Assembly (NCBI GenBank): GCA_015654635.1
Contig: JAATGP010000023.1
Location: 1 to 64,000 of the forward strand
Reading direction: 5' to 3'
DNA: 64,000 nucleotides
Source of the DNA: Alphaproteobacteria bacterium
GTDB taxonomy: Bacteria; Pseudomonadota; Alphaproteobacteria; Micropepsales; Micropepsaceae
Part shown: piece after piece, positions 16,404-25,899 of the stretch
How positions within the stretch are numbered: position 1 is the first letter of the stretch
Layout of the letters: each line of letters starts with the position of its first letter
Notes under the pieces: model-generated
The model's input: only the letters and a program-made list of their open reading frames with translations
The model's database searches: none
Told to the model about the DNA's origin: nothing
Program-made: the position numbers and the translations under genes

Positions 16404-16910
16404 ATGAGCGCTGTGCTGGTGATGATTGTGTTTCCCGGCTTGCTGGCCCTGGCCGCGGCTTGGGATTTGGCGAGCTACACCATCCCGAACCGCTTATCTC
16501 TTGCTCTTGCTGTGGCCTTTCTGGCCTTTGTCGCGCTCTGCGGCGTGGCGCTGCCCGCATTTGGCACCCATCTTGCGGCGGGCGCCGTGGCGTTGGCAGT
16601 GGGCTTTTGCCTGTTTGCAGCCGGTTTTATCGGCGGCGGCGATGCTAAGCTTTTTGCGGCCGCTTCTCTGTGGTTCGGCTTCACCGATCTGTTTGCCTAC
16701 GCGCTGGTGTCCGCCGTGTTTGGCGGCGTGCTGACGCTGAGCATCCTGATGGCAAGGCGTGTGCCGTTGCCCGCAGGGCTTCGCGGTCAGCAGTGGCTGG
16801 TGCGTCTGCACGATCGGCGTTCCGGCATCCCTTATGGCGTGGCGCTCGCAGCGGGCGCCCTCTTTATGCTTCCCCAGGCGGAGATATTCCGCTGGGTCAA
16901 CCATGTGTAA
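16404..16910 (+). CDS. cpaA: prepilin peptidase CpaA/TadV
   Basis: A 168-residue polytopic membrane protein of the A24 aspartyl peptidase family, without the N-terminal methylase domain of PilD, as usual for CpaA. The two catalytic aspartates are visible: one in AAAWDLASYTIPN (about residue 20) and one in the GxGD motif GGGDAKLF (about residue 77). It should remove the leaders of the Flp pilins and TadE-like proteins encoded alongside. It begins 102 bases after flp copy 2. Confidence 0.9.
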   Translation: MSAVLVMIVFPGLLALAAAWDLASYTIPNRLSLALAVAFLAFVALCGVALPAFGTHLAAGAVALAVGFCLFAAGFIGGGDAKLFAAASLWFGFTDLFAYALVSAVFGGVLTLSILMARRVPLPAGLRGQQWLVRLHDRRSGIPYGVALAAGALFMLPQAEIFRWVNHV

Positions 16911-16954
16911 AGCAAACTGTAACCAAGCTTTTTCGTGCATTTGGCAGCGCCGTA

Positions 16955-16969
16955 TTAAGCACTTTCTAA
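16955..16969. promoter_or_regulatory. CtrA-like box before cpaB
   Basis: TTAA-N7-CTAA, one mismatch from the CtrA consensus, about 40 bases before the cpaB start in a 99-base gap. It could drive the cpaB-tadC operon. Confidence 0.35.
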
Positions 16970-17009
16970 ACGCTTCCGTGGTCGATTAGACGCGAAGGGA
17001 GCCTTAGGT

Positions 17010-17879
17010 ATGAATTCGAAGAGGCTGGTTGTTCTCTTGCTTGCGGCGGGTGCTGCCGGCGTTGTGGCCCTCATGGTGCGCAACGTCATGGGTGGCGGTT
17101 CCAAGGCTGCCGAAGCCCACATCGCGCCCGCGCCTGCCGAAATCTCCGATGTGCTGGTGGCGGCGACGCGGATCGAGGCGGGCAAGGCAGTGAACGCCGG
17201 CCAAGTGCGCTGGCAGTCCTGGCCGACAAAAATCATCGACCCTTCCTTCATCCGCCGCTCGAGCGGTTTGACGCCCGCCGCCATTGTCGATGGCAGTGTC
17301 GCGCGCGCACCGATCATAGAAGGCGAACCCATCACCTATACCAAGATCGTCAAGAGTCAGGGCGCTGGCTTCATGGCGGCGACATTGGGCCCAGGCATGC
17401 GCGCGGTGTCGATCAGTGTCTCGGTGGCCTCGGTTGCGGGCGGCTTCATCCTGCCGAACAACCGCATCGATCTGCTTCTGACCATGGTGACGGGCGATAC
17501 GCCCAAGCGCGGCATCACCAAGCTGGTTGTGTCGAACGTGCGCATCCTCGCCATCGACCAAGCCTCTGACGACAAAAACCAGAAGGCGGTATCGGACGTG
17601 AAGACGGTGACGTTGGAACTCACGCCCGAGCAGGCCCGTACGGTGGCCCTGGCCCAGGCGATGGGCTCGCTCTCTCTGGCTCTGCGCAGCCTCGGCGACG
17701 AAGATACCGCGGTTGCCGCCAACACCGCAGCCCATGCCGGTAATGGTCTGCACAAAGTGGAACACGATGGCAGAGCGGGCTCACCCGGCTTGCAGGATGG
17801 TGATGGCGGGCAAGAAGGCGTCGTGACGGTGCTGCGCTACGGCATGATGCGCAAAAGCGCAGGGGGCGCAGGACAATGA
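17010..17879 (+). CDS. cpaB: Flp pilus assembly protein CpaB/RcpC
   Basis: A 289-residue protein with an N-terminal membrane segment (RLVVLLLAAGAAGVVALMV). An SAF-type domain follows (about residues 45-110, ISDVLVAATRIEAGKAVNAGQV), then the CpaB C-terminal domain. GAGFMAATLGPGMRAVSI, VAGGFILPNNRIDLLLT and the TVTLELTPEQARTVALAQA block are family features. It acts in the periplasm with the secretin. Its last bases overlap the cpaC start (ATGA), so it is first in the tightly packed cpaB-tadC operon. Confidence 0.93.
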   Translation: MNSKRLVVLLLAAGAAGVVALMVRNVMGGGSKAAEAHIAPAPAEISDVLVAATRIEAGKAVNAGQVRWQSWPTKIIDPSFIRRSSGLTPAAIVDGSVARAPIIEGEPITYTKIVKSQGAGFMAATLGPGMRAVSISVSVASVAGGFILPNNRIDLLLTMVTGDTPKRGITKLVVSNVRILAIDQASDDKNQKAVSDVKTVTLELTPEQARTVALAQAMGSLSLALRSLGDEDTAVAANTAAHAGNGLHKVEHDGRAGSPGLQDGDGGQEGVVTVLRYGMMRKSAGGAGQ

Positions 17880-19441
17880 GGCGCCTCACACAGATTTGGC
17901 TTTGCCTGGCCGCGGCAAGCTTGGCGGCTTCGGCCGCGTCTGCGGCGCCGCAACTGAGCGATGACGCTGCAAATTCGGCGCGCGTGGTGGTGGTTTCGAC
18001 CAAGAATGGCACGCCCGCGCATCAGCGTATCACCCTCGGCCTGGGCAAGGCGGCCATTGTCGAAATCGACACCGATGCCCGCGACGTGCTCGTCTCCAAT
18101 CCCGATATCGTCGATGCCGTGGTGCGCACGCCGCGCCGGGTATTCCTCATGGGGCAAAAGGGCGGGCAGACCAACGCTTTCTTCTTCGACGCGCAGGGAA
18201 AACAGCTCGCCTCGATCGATATCCGCGTCGAGAAGGACGTTACCGATCTGACCAAGCTCATCAATATGAGCTTTCCTGATACCGATATTAAAGCGACAGC
18301 GATCAACGACACGGTGGTCCTCACCGGTCATGTCGGCAGTGCCGCGGAATCGCTGCGGGCCCAGGACATCACGGCCAAATTCGCCGGTGACGACAAGAAG
18401 GTCGTCAATGTGCTGCAGATCCGTTCCAGCGATCAGGTGATGCTGAAGGTGCGCGTCGCCGAGATGGAGCGCTCGGTTGCCAAGCAATTCGGCATCGATT
18501 TGTCGAGCGCGATGATGGCGGCGGGCGTGCCTATAGCCTTCGGCACCTCCAATCAGTTTGGCCTCGTGGGGCACGCGCTGAACGATCTGTCGGGTGGCCA
18601 GGTGGGCTCGGCTTGCGCCAGCCAGTTTCTTCCGACCGGCACCAGCACCACCACGGCGACGGGAATAAACAATGTCAGCACGAATGCGACCCTGCTGGCG
18701 TCCGGTACGGCAACGGGCATCACCACGACATTGACGAGCACCGGAACCGTCTGCCCCAACAATCTGCAAGGCACCGTCAAGGCGCTGGAACAGGTGGGGC
18801 TGATGCACACCCTGGCCGAACCGAACCTCATTGCGGTCTCGGGCGAAACCGCCAAGTTCCTCGCGGGCGGCGAATTTCCTGTGCCGGTCTCGCGCGACCG
18901 CGATGGCAACATCACGCTGGAGTTCAAGCAATTTGGCGTTGGCCTGTCCTTCACGCCGGTGGTGCTGGGCCCGGGGCGCATCTCGCTGCAGCTCTCGACC
19001 GAAGTCAGCGAACTGACCAATACCGGCGCCTATACGCTGCAGGGCAGCACCAGTTCCACCACCACCACCATCCCGGCTTTGTCGGTGCGGCGCGCCGAAA
19101 CCACGGTGGAGGTACCCTCCGGTGGCAGCTTTGCCATTGCCGGTCTGATGCAGCACACCACCAAGCAGGTGCTGGATGCTTTTCCGGGCGTCAAGGACAT
19201 GCCGGTGCTGGGCGCTTTGTTCCGCAGCCGCGATTTTTCCAACGACGAAACCGAGCTTGTCGTGCTGGTGACGGCCTATCTCGTCAAGCCGACGCAGGAG
19301 GCCAAATTCGCGGCGCCGACCGATGGCTTCGTGCCTCCGACCGATCTCGAGACCATCCTGCTTGGCCGCCTCAACGCCGTCTACGCGCAAGACAAGTCGT
19401 CGGCGCGGGCCGAAGCGCCGGCTGGCTATATCGTGCAATAG
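17876..19441 (+). CDS. cpaC: pilus secretin CpaC/RcpA
   Basis: A 521-residue outer membrane secretin for the Flp pilus. After a signal peptide (to about residue 24) comes the pilus secretin N-domain (about residues 38-115, IVEIDTDARDVLVSNPDIVD). A BON/N1-like part follows (DTDIKATAINDTVVLTGHVG), and the secretin core fills about residues 180-490. Typical core segments are VMLKVRVAEMERSVAKQFG, ALEQVGLMHTLAEPNLIAVSG and ETELVVLVTAYLVKP. A Thr/Ser-rich insert lies near residues 245-290. Confidence 0.94.
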   Translation: MRRLTQIWLCLAAASLAASAASAAPQLSDDAANSARVVVVSTKNGTPAHQRITLGLGKAAIVEIDTDARDVLVSNPDIVDAVVRTPRRVFLMGQKGGQTNAFFFDAQGKQLASIDIRVEKDVTDLTKLINMSFPDTDIKATAINDTVVLTGHVGSAAESLRAQDITAKFAGDDKKVVNVLQIRSSDQVMLKVRVAEMERSVAKQFGIDLSSAMMAAGVPIAFGTSNQFGLVGHALNDLSGGQVGSACASQFLPTGTSTTTATGINNVSTNATLLASGTATGITTTLTSTGTVCPNNLQGTVKALEQVGLMHTLAEPNLIAVSGETAKFLAGGEFPVPVSRDRDGNITLEFKQFGVGLSFTPVVLGPGRISLQLSTEVSELTNTGAYTLQGSTSSTTTTIPALSVRRAETTVEVPSGGSFAIAGLMQHTTKQVLDAFPGVKDMPVLGALFRSRDFSNDETELVVLVTAYLVKPTQEAKFAAPTDGFVPPTDLETILLGRLNAVYAQDKSSARAEAPAGYIVQ

Positions 19442-19451
19442 GACAGCGGCC

Positions 19452-20123
19452 ATGATGAACCTCAAGGATAGCTTGCGCATCGCCTCGGTGGCCGCCGTAC
19501 TTTTGGCGGGCAGCTGCGCCGCGCCAATGAATGACGGCACCACCTTCTCAAACGATCCCGCCGTCAATCATCCCATCGCCGTAGAGCCCCATTTCACGGC
19601 TCTGAAAGTCAACTTCTCGGCTGCCGATGCGGGTCTCTTGCCCGATGATGCAGCCCGCTTCGAGGCTTTCGTTGCCGATTACGCTTCACGCGGCTCGGGC
19701 TCGATTTCGATCTCGGCGCCCCAGGGCGGCGATACGGCGGCAATCATCCGCTATTTCGGCAACCGCCTGTTCGAGATGGGCGTGCCGCGCTCTCGCATCC
19801 TTGTGGGGACCCATGATAGCTCCGATGCCAGGGTCGAGATCGGCTTCATTGCCTATGGGGCCTCGACCAAACCCTGCGGCGACTGGTCGAAAAATCTCGG
19901 TGACACGGCGGACAATTCGCCGTCACCCAATTTTGGTTGCGCCGAGCAGACCAATATCGCCGCCCAGCTCGCCGATCCGCGCGACCTCGTTCAGATGCGC
20001 GACGCCGATCCGGTAGATGCCACGCGCCGCGCGGCGGTCATCGGCAATTACGAACAAGGCAAGGTTACATCCTCGGAAAAGTCCAAGGATCAATCCGGCG
20101 CCGTGGCCGATGTGGACAAGTAG
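19452..20123 (+). CDS. cpaD: pilus biogenesis lipoprotein CpaD
   Basis: A 223-residue CpaD-family protein. The N-terminus (IASVAAVLLAGSCAAP) is a lipoprotein-type signal with Cys near residue 22. The body has the family's OmpA-like stretch (VNFSAADAGLLPDDAARFEAFVADYASRG cut short here) and the C-terminal CPDWS-like block CGDWSKNLGDTADN, then NFGCAEQTNIAAQLADPRDL. It probably helps the secretin insert. Two adjacent ATGs (19452, 19455) can serve as start. It lies 10 bases after cpaC. Confidence 0.9.
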   Translation: MMNLKDSLRIASVAAVLLAGSCAAPMNDGTTFSNDPAVNHPIAVEPHFTALKVNFSAADAGLLPDDAARFEAFVADYASRGSGSISISAPQGGDTAAIIRYFGNRLFEMGVPRSRILVGTHDSSDARVEIGFIAYGASTKPCGDWSKNLGDTADNSPSPNFGCAEQTNIAAQLADPRDLVQMRDADPVDATRRAAVIGNYEQGKVTSSEKSKDQSGAVADVDK

Positions 20124-20134
20124 AGGTTTAGGCC

Positions 20135-21382
20135 ATGAGCGCGACACGTTTTCCGGAACAAGCCTTCGGGGCCGCCCCTCATGAGCGGCCGGTGCCGCGC
20201 ATTACCATCCAGGCGTTTTGCGAGTTTCCCGATACTGGAGCCGCCTTGCAGCGTGCCGGTGCCGACCGCCGCCTGTCCAAGACGCAACTCAATGTCCAGC
20301 TCGGCGGTATTCCGGCGGCAGCGGAGTATTTTCAAGGTCAGGTGACACCCAATCTGCTCCTGGTGGAGACCCGGCTTGCGGGCCTGGAGGCGCTGGCCGA
20401 AATCGATCGCTTGGCGGAAGTCTGCGATCCGGCGACCAAGGTGGTGGTGATCGGCCGCGTCAACGATGTCGAGTTCTATCGCGAACTGATGCGCCGCGGT
20501 GCGAGCGAATATCTTGTTGCCCCGCTCAATCCGCTCCATCTCATTGAAGTGATTTCGGGCCTTTATGCCGACCCCCAAGGCCATCCCATCGGCCGCGTCG
20601 TTGCCTTCATGGGCACACGCGGCGGCGTCGGTTCGTCGACGCTCTGTCACAACGTCGGCTGGAGTGTGGCCGAAGAATTCCAGATCAACACCACCATCGT
20701 GGACCTCGATCTGCCGTTCGGCACGGCGGCGCTCAATTTCAACGACGAGCCGGGGCAAAGTGTGGCCGACGCGCTGGCAACGCCCGAGCGCCTCGATGAT
20801 GTGCTGCTCGAACGCCTGCTCCTGAAGCGCGGCGACTATCTCTCATTGTTTGCGGCGCCCGCTTCGCTGGAACGCGACTACGAAGCTGGGCTTGAGGCCT
20901 ATGAAACCGTGCTCGATGTGGTGCGCCAGTCAACGCCTTGCGTGCTGGTGGATCTGCCGCGCCATTGGTCGCCTTGGGTGAAGGCAACACTGATCGCCGC
21001 CGATGAAATCGTGCTGGTGGCGACGCCCGATCTCGCCTCCTTGCGCAACACCAAGAACATCCTGGATGTGCTGCGCCAGAACCGGCCCAACGATCTTGTG
21101 CCGCGCATCATCCTCAACAAGGCGGGCATGCCCAAACGGCCCGAAATCCCGGCCAAGGATTTTGCCGAAACCATCGGCCACGATCCAGCGTTGGTCATTG
21201 CCTATGATCCCCTCCTTTTCGGGCAAGCGGCCAACAACGGTCAGATGCTTGCCGAGTTGGGTCAGAAATCGCCGATCGTCGATGGCGTGCGCGCTTTCGC
21301 AAGCCTGATCACGGGGCGCAAGCCTGTGGTGGCGCAATCAAAGTCGTTGTTCTCCCTCTTTGGTAACAAGAAGCGGGCGTAA
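20135..21382 (+). CDS. cpaE: CpaE/TadZ-family pilus localisation ATPase
   Basis: A 415-residue protein with an N-terminal receiver-like domain (about residues 20-135) and a C-terminal MinD/ParA-like domain. The P-loop is FMGTRGGVGSSTL near residue 160. It has the deviant form seen in TadZ/CpaE proteins, with Ser where the Walker lysine usually stands. In Caulobacter CpaE is polar and sets where pili form. It precedes cpaF with no gap. Confidence 0.93.
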   Translation: MSATRFPEQAFGAAPHERPVPRITIQAFCEFPDTGAALQRAGADRRLSKTQLNVQLGGIPAAAEYFQGQVTPNLLLVETRLAGLEALAEIDRLAEVCDPATKVVVIGRVNDVEFYRELMRRGASEYLVAPLNPLHLIEVISGLYADPQGHPIGRVVAFMGTRGGVGSSTLCHNVGWSVAEEFQINTTIVDLDLPFGTAALNFNDEPGQSVADALATPERLDDVLLERLLLKRGDYLSLFAAPASLERDYEAGLEAYETVLDVVRQSTPCVLVDLPRHWSPWVKATLIAADEIVLVATPDLASLRNTKNILDVLRQNRPNDLVPRIILNKAGMPKRPEIPAKDFAETIGHDPALVIAYDPLLFGQAANNGQMLAELGQKSPIVDGVRAFASLITGRKPVVAQSKSLFSLFGNKKRA

Positions 21383-22822
21383 ATGTTCGGCAAGCGCGCG
21401 GTCTCAGATACGAAGACAGCCCCGGCCCGTCCGGTCGAGCGCGTGCACGCCATGGATTCGATGCCGCCGGTGGTGGCGGCCAAGGCTGGTCCAATCTCTG
21501 TGTCGGCCCCGCCGGTCTCGCCGCAACCTTTCGCCGCCGACCACCGGTCCGACGACTATTACCAGATCAAGGCGACGATCTTTTCGGCCCTGATCGATAC
21601 CATCGATCTGGCCCAGCTTGCACAACTCGATCCGGATTCGGCGCGCGAAGAAATCCGCGATATCGTCAACGAGATCATCTCGATCAAAGCCGTTGTGATG
21701 TCGATCGCCGAGCAGGAGCAGCTCTTGCAGGACATCTGCAACGATGTGCTCGGCTACGGCCCGCTCGAACCTTTGCTGGCGCGCGACGACATCTCCGATA
21801 TCATGGTCAATGGCGCCTCCCGCGTCTTTATCGAAGTCGCCGGCAAAGTGCAGCTCACCAATGTGCGCTTCCGCGACAATGCCCAGTTGATGAATATCTG
21901 CCAGCGTATCGTTAGCCAGGTCGGCCGCCGCGTCGACGAAAGTTCGCCAATTTGCGACGCACGCCTCTTGGATGGCAGCCGCGTCAACGTCATCGCCCCG
22001 CCATTGGCGCTGGATGGGCCGACCCTTACCATCCGAAAGTTCAAGAAGGACAAGCTGAAACTGTCCGATTTGGTGCGTTTCGGTTCCATCTCTGAAGCGG
22101 GCGCGCGCATTCTCGGAGTCATCGGGCGTTGCCGCTGCAATGTTTTGATCTCCGGTGGTACGGGTTCGGGCAAAACCACGCTGCTCAACTGCCTTACCGC
22201 CTATATCGATGTCGATGAGCGCGTCGTCACCTGTGAAGACGCCGCCGAATTGCAGCTGCAGCAGCCGCATGTGGTGCGCTTGGAAACCCGCCCGCCCAAT
22301 CTGGAAGGCCAAGGCCAGATCAACATGCGCGATCTCGTCCGTAACTGTCTGCGTATGCGCCCGGAGCGCATCATCGTGGGCGAAGTGCGCGGACCGGAAG
22401 CCTTCGATTTGCTGCAGGCGATTAACACCGTCCATGATGGTTCGATGGGCACCCTGCATGCCACCAGCCCACGCGAAGCTTTGGGCCGTTTGGAATCTAT
22501 GATCACCATGGGCGGCTTCTCGCTGCCCACCAAAACCATCCGCGAGATGATCGTGGGTTCGATCGATGTAATCGTCCAGGCCGAGCGCCTGCGCGACGGT
22601 TCGCGCCGCATCACCCAAATCACCGAAGTGGTGGGTTCCGAAGGCGATGTCATCATCACCCAGGATCTCATGACATACCAGATGCAGGGCGAAGACGATC
22701 AGGGCCGCATCAAAGGCCGCCATGAAGGCACCGGCATTGTGCGGCCGAAATTCTGGGAGCGCGCTGCTTATTTCGGTCTGGAGCGCGAATTGTCCGAAGC
22801 CCTTGACGCATTGCAGGTCTAG
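21383..22822 (+). CDS. cpaF: pilus assembly ATPase CpaF/TadA
   Basis: A 479-residue secretion ATPase of the type II/IV family that powers Flp pilus extension and retraction. Walker A GGTGSGKTTLLN is near residue 258, the Asp box region is RVVTCEDAAELQLQQ, Walker B is RPERIIVGEVRGPEAFD, and the His box is GSMGTLHATSPREAL. An extended N-terminus (about 70 residues, Pro/Ala-rich) precedes the conserved part. It starts at the base after the cpaE stop. Confidence 0.96.
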   Translation: MFGKRAVSDTKTAPARPVERVHAMDSMPPVVAAKAGPISVSAPPVSPQPFAADHRSDDYYQIKATIFSALIDTIDLAQLAQLDPDSAREEIRDIVNEIISIKAVVMSIAEQEQLLQDICNDVLGYGPLEPLLARDDISDIMVNGASRVFIEVAGKVQLTNVRFRDNAQLMNICQRIVSQVGRRVDESSPICDARLLDGSRVNVIAPPLALDGPTLTIRKFKKDKLKLSDLVRFGSISEAGARILGVIGRCRCNVLISGGTGSGKTTLLNCLTAYIDVDERVVTCEDAAELQLQQPHVVRLETRPPNLEGQGQINMRDLVRNCLRMRPERIIVGEVRGPEAFDLLQAINTVHDGSMGTLHATSPREALGRLESMITMGGFSLPTKTIREMIVGSIDVIVQAERLRDGSRRITQITEVVGSEGDVIITQDLMTYQMQGEDDQGRIKGRHEGTGIVRPKFWERAAYFGLERELSEALDALQV

Positions 22823-22824
22823 CC

Positions 22825-23790
22825 ATGATGTTTGCGCTCGCTGCCATGCTGGTTGTGCTTCTCGCGGGTGGGGCCATCATGGCCTTTTCCAGCGGCAATG
22901 GCAGTGCGGTGGCGCAAAAGCGCGTGGCGGCCCTCACTAGACCGGTGGTGCGCGGAGCAAAAACGGATGGCGCCGCGACCCGCAAGCGCAACATGCAAAC
23001 GGCGATCAAGGATTTTGAGAAGAAGCAGGCCGAAAAAAAGGCCGTGATCACCCTGCGCCGGCGCTTGGATCAGGCGGGTCTTGGCGCGACCTCGACCAAA
23101 ATGTTTTGGATCGCCTCCGCTTCTCTTGCCGGCCTGACCCTTATGTTCTGCCTTATTCGGCACCAGTCCTTGCTGGTCATGGCGCTGGCAGCGGTCGGCA
23201 CTGGTCTCGGCCTGCCGCGTTGGATCCTGTCCTTTCTCAAGAACCGGCGCGAGAGGAAGTTCACCGACGACTTCGCCAGCGCCATCGATGTCATTGTGCG
23301 CAGTGTGAAATCCGGCCTTCCCACCAATGATGCGCTGCGCATTGTTTCGGCCGAATTCCGCGATCCGGTGGGCAGCGAGTTCAAGCGCTTGGTCGAAAGC
23401 ATGAAGATGGGCGTCACGCTGGAGCAGGCGCTCAAGAAGATGTTCGAGAACATGCCGACCGCCGAGGTCAGCTTCTTCGCCATCGTCATGACCATTCAGC
23501 TCAAAACCGGTGGCAACCTCGCCGAGGCGCTGGGCAATTTGGCCTCTGTGCTCCGCGACCGCAAACGGCTGCAGGGCAAGATCAAGGCGATGTCGTCGGA
23601 AGCCAAGGCTTCGGCCATGATCATCGGCTCCTTGCCGCCGGGGGTTGCCGGCATCGTCTATTTGACCGCGCCCGCCTACATCTCGGTGCTGTTCACCCAA
23701 CGGCTCGGCAATCTCATGTTGGCTGGCTGTGTGATGTGGATGGGGCTCGGCATTTTCGTGATGAAAAAAATGATGAATTTCAAGCACTGA
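22825..23790 (+). CDS. tadB: pilus assembly platform protein TadB
   Basis: A 321-residue inner membrane protein of the T2SF (GspF-like) family. One membrane segment is at the N-terminus and more near residues 95-130 and 270-310. The cytoplasmic domain (about residues 150-270) has DDFASAIDVIVRSVKSGLP and KTGGNLAEALGNLASVLRDR, typical of TadB. It couples to the CpaF motor. It starts two bases after cpaF. Confidence 0.94.
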   Translation: MMFALAAMLVVLLAGGAIMAFSSGNGSAVAQKRVAALTRPVVRGAKTDGAATRKRNMQTAIKDFEKKQAEKKAVITLRRRLDQAGLGATSTKMFWIASASLAGLTLMFCLIRHQSLLVMALAAVGTGLGLPRWILSFLKNRRERKFTDDFASAIDVIVRSVKSGLPTNDALRIVSAEFRDPVGSEFKRLVESMKMGVTLEQALKKMFENMPTAEVSFFAIVMTIQLKTGGNLAEALGNLASVLRDRKRLQGKIKAMSSEAKASAMIIGSLPPGVAGIVYLTAPAYISVLFTQRLGNLMLAGCVMWMGLGIFVMKKMMNFKH

Positions 23791-23799
23791 GGAAGCCCC

Positions 23800-24789
23800 A
23801 TGTTCGGCAATGTCGACATCGTGGATTTGTTGTTCGATCAGGGCTTCCTGGCGACGCTGGGCGTCGCTGTCCTGGCCTTTGCCACCTTCGTGACATTGGG
23901 CTTACCGCTGCTCGAACGCGACACGCTGAACAAGCGGCTCAAATCGGTCGCCGAGCGGCGCGAGGAGTTGCGCGCCCGCCATAAGGAATCCCTCGTCGGG
24001 CGCAAGGGGACGGCGCTCAGAGCCGATCCTGTGGGCTCGGCCAAGCTGATCAAGCAGATTTCCGACCGTTTCGATATCGGCAAGCTGGTGGCGTCCGAAG
24101 ATAGCCAGTTCAAGCTGCATCAAGCGGGTCTTCGCGGCCCCACGCCGGTGGTGGTCTTCAACTTCTTCCGCTTCGTCATGCCCTTCGTCGTCTTCCTGGT
24201 GGCCGTATTCTATCTCTTTGTCGTCACCCATTTTTCCTGGGCGCCGATGCCGAAGGTCGCGGTTTGCGTGGCGGCGGCGCTGGCAGGTTTTTATCTGCCG
24301 GATGTCTATATCAACAACGCTATTCAGCGACGCCAGCAATCGATTATGGCGGCCTTTCCCGATGCGCTCGATCTCTTGCTCATCTGCGTCGAAGCGGGCA
24401 TGAGCGTGGAGGCGGGCTTCGCCAAAGTCGCCGCCGAAATCGGTCAGTCCTCGGTGGAGCTGGCGGAGGAATTTGCGCTCACCACAGCCGAGCTCAACTA
24501 TCTGCCGGATCGCAAACAAGCCTTTGAGAATCTCGCCAAACGCTGCGGCCATCAGGGTGTCAAGGCAGTGGCGACGGCCCTCAATCAGGCCGAACGCTAC
24601 GGCACGCCGCTCGGTCAGGCTTTGCGCATCTGCGCCCAGGAAAACCGCGAAATGCGGATGATGGAAGCGGAGAAAAAAGCCGCGGCACTTCCCGCCAAGC
24701 TCACCGTGCCGATGATCGTGTTCTTTTTGCCATGCCTCTTTGTGGTCATCATGGGCCCGGCCGTCATGCAAATCTCGCACATGATGTGA
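23800..24789 (+). CDS. tadC: pilus assembly platform protein TadC
   Basis: A 329-residue T2SF-family membrane protein, partner of TadB. Membrane segments lie near residues 10-35, 120-165 and 300-325. The T2SF domain carries FPDALDLLLICVEAGMSVEA and NQAERYGTPLGQALRICAQE. It begins nine bases after tadB and is the last plus-strand gene of the cluster. It faces tadD across 86 bases without an obvious terminator. Confidence 0.94.
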   Translation: MFGNVDIVDLLFDQGFLATLGVAVLAFATFVTLGLPLLERDTLNKRLKSVAERREELRARHKESLVGRKGTALRADPVGSAKLIKQISDRFDIGKLVASEDSQFKLHQAGLRGPTPVVVFNFFRFVMPFVVFLVAVFYLFVVTHFSWAPMPKVAVCVAAALAGFYLPDVYINNAIQRRQQSIMAAFPDALDLLLICVEAGMSVEAGFAKVAAEIGQSSVELAEEFALTTAELNYLPDRKQAFENLAKRCGHQGVKAVATALNQAERYGTPLGQALRICAQENREMRMMEAEKKAAALPAKLTVPMIVFFLPCLFVVIMGPAVMQISHMM

Positions 24790-24875
24790 GTGCGGCTGGC
24801 CACGGATCGCTTTCCCGTGCATCACCCAGAGCAGCTATCTGGGAGACAAACAGCCGCTAAACCGAAGCTGCCGCA

Positions 24876-25751
24876 CTATTGCCGGTCGTTGGCCAGGCGC
24901 AGCGCCGGGATGCCGTCGCTTTGCTTCGCCGTTTTGACGGGCGGGGGGCTCTTGCTGGCGGTTTTGTGCGGCTTGGAACCGGCTGGGGTGTCGGCGGGCA
25001 CAGCCTGCATCACAATCTGTTTGCCTTCGGCGGTGGTCAGGGTGCGTGGCGGGCCCGACGCAAGATCGGGGGACGCAGCCGCTTTGGCGATTTGCTTGCT
25101 TGCGGCCCTGGCCGGCGCTGGCACTGGCGTGCTTGCGGTTCTGGTCGCAGGCAGCGGCGTCAGGCCGTCGATCATCTTGACGTTGCGGGCGACGCGCTCG
25201 TCCTTGGACGTGGCGGCGGCTTGGGCGATCAGCGCCTTGGCTTGGGGCAGATCACCAGCCATGGCGCGCGATAGCGCATAATTGTTGAGAATGGCGGGCT
25301 CGCCCGGCTTCATCTGCAAGGCGCGGTCATAGGCGCCTTTGGCATTGGCGTAATCGCCGCTGCCGTCATAGGCGACGCCCAGCGCGGAATAGAGCGTCCA
25401 GTCGTTCTGGGTCAATTGGACGGCGCGGTTCAGGAAGTCGAGCGCCTCGCGGGCCCGGCCTTGCTGTATCAGCACTTTGCCGTATTCGGCGACGACGCGG
25501 CCGTCATCGGCGTTGATCAGCATCAGCTGGCTCAAAACCCGCACCGCCCCGCCCAGATCGCCCGCGGCTCGTTTGGCCTGGGCATCGCGGATGCCGCCTT
25601 CGATGCTCTGACTCAACATGGCGGCCTTGGCACCCGGCGATTCGCCGGACGTCGCGTCAGATTTGGTATCGGCGGAACTGGCAAAGGCCGCTCCGCCCAA
25701 GAAAGTTCCACTCAGCAAAGCCGAGAATGCCAGAACACGGAAGGGGCGCAT
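24876..25751 (-). CDS. tadD: TPR protein TadD
   Basis: A 291-residue protein with a signal peptide (to about residue 25). A tetratricopeptide domain (about residues 50-190) has GKVLIQQGRAREALDFLNRA, YSALGVAYDGSGDYANAKGA and LSRAMAGDLPQAKALIAQ, followed by a Pro/Ala-rich low-complexity tail. TadD proteins are needed for Flp pilus assembly, probably by stabilising the envelope complex. It is transcribed towards tadC, on its own promoter. The start at 25751 follows AAAGG by eight bases and fits the signal peptide. Confidence 0.85.
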   Translation of the reverse strand: MRPFRVLAFSALLSGTFLGGAAFASSADTKSDATSGESPGAKAAMLSQSIEGGIRDAQAKRAAGDLGGAVRVLSQLMLINADDGRVVAEYGKVLIQQGRAREALDFLNRAVQLTQNDWTLYSALGVAYDGSGDYANAKGAYDRALQMKPGEPAILNNYALSRAMAGDLPQAKALIAQAAATSKDERVARNVKMIDGLTPLPATRTASTPVPAPARAASKQIAKAAASPDLASGPPRTLTTAEGKQIVMQAVPADTPAGSKPHKTASKSPPPVKTAKQSDGIPALRLANDRQ

Positions 25752-25899
25752 CAAAATCGCCTTTACGACTGCCCCCGCACAATGGCCCAATCGCGGTCAA
25801 CAAAGGCTTAAGTTCCCTGCGTTACGGCTTTTGTTCGTTATGCGTTTTACCAAGGCTTGCGCCCGATTGCTGACGCAAAGCTATACGAAAGATACGCGG

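Noticed and set aside
17837-19567. A 576-codon minus-strand frame over cpaC
   Set aside because: Antisense shadow of an unambiguous secretin gene in a tightly packed operon.
11593-25751. The Tad locus as a horizontally acquired island
   Set aside because: No integrase, tRNA junction, direct repeats or clear change in base composition at its edges. CtrA-type boxes suggest it is well integrated.
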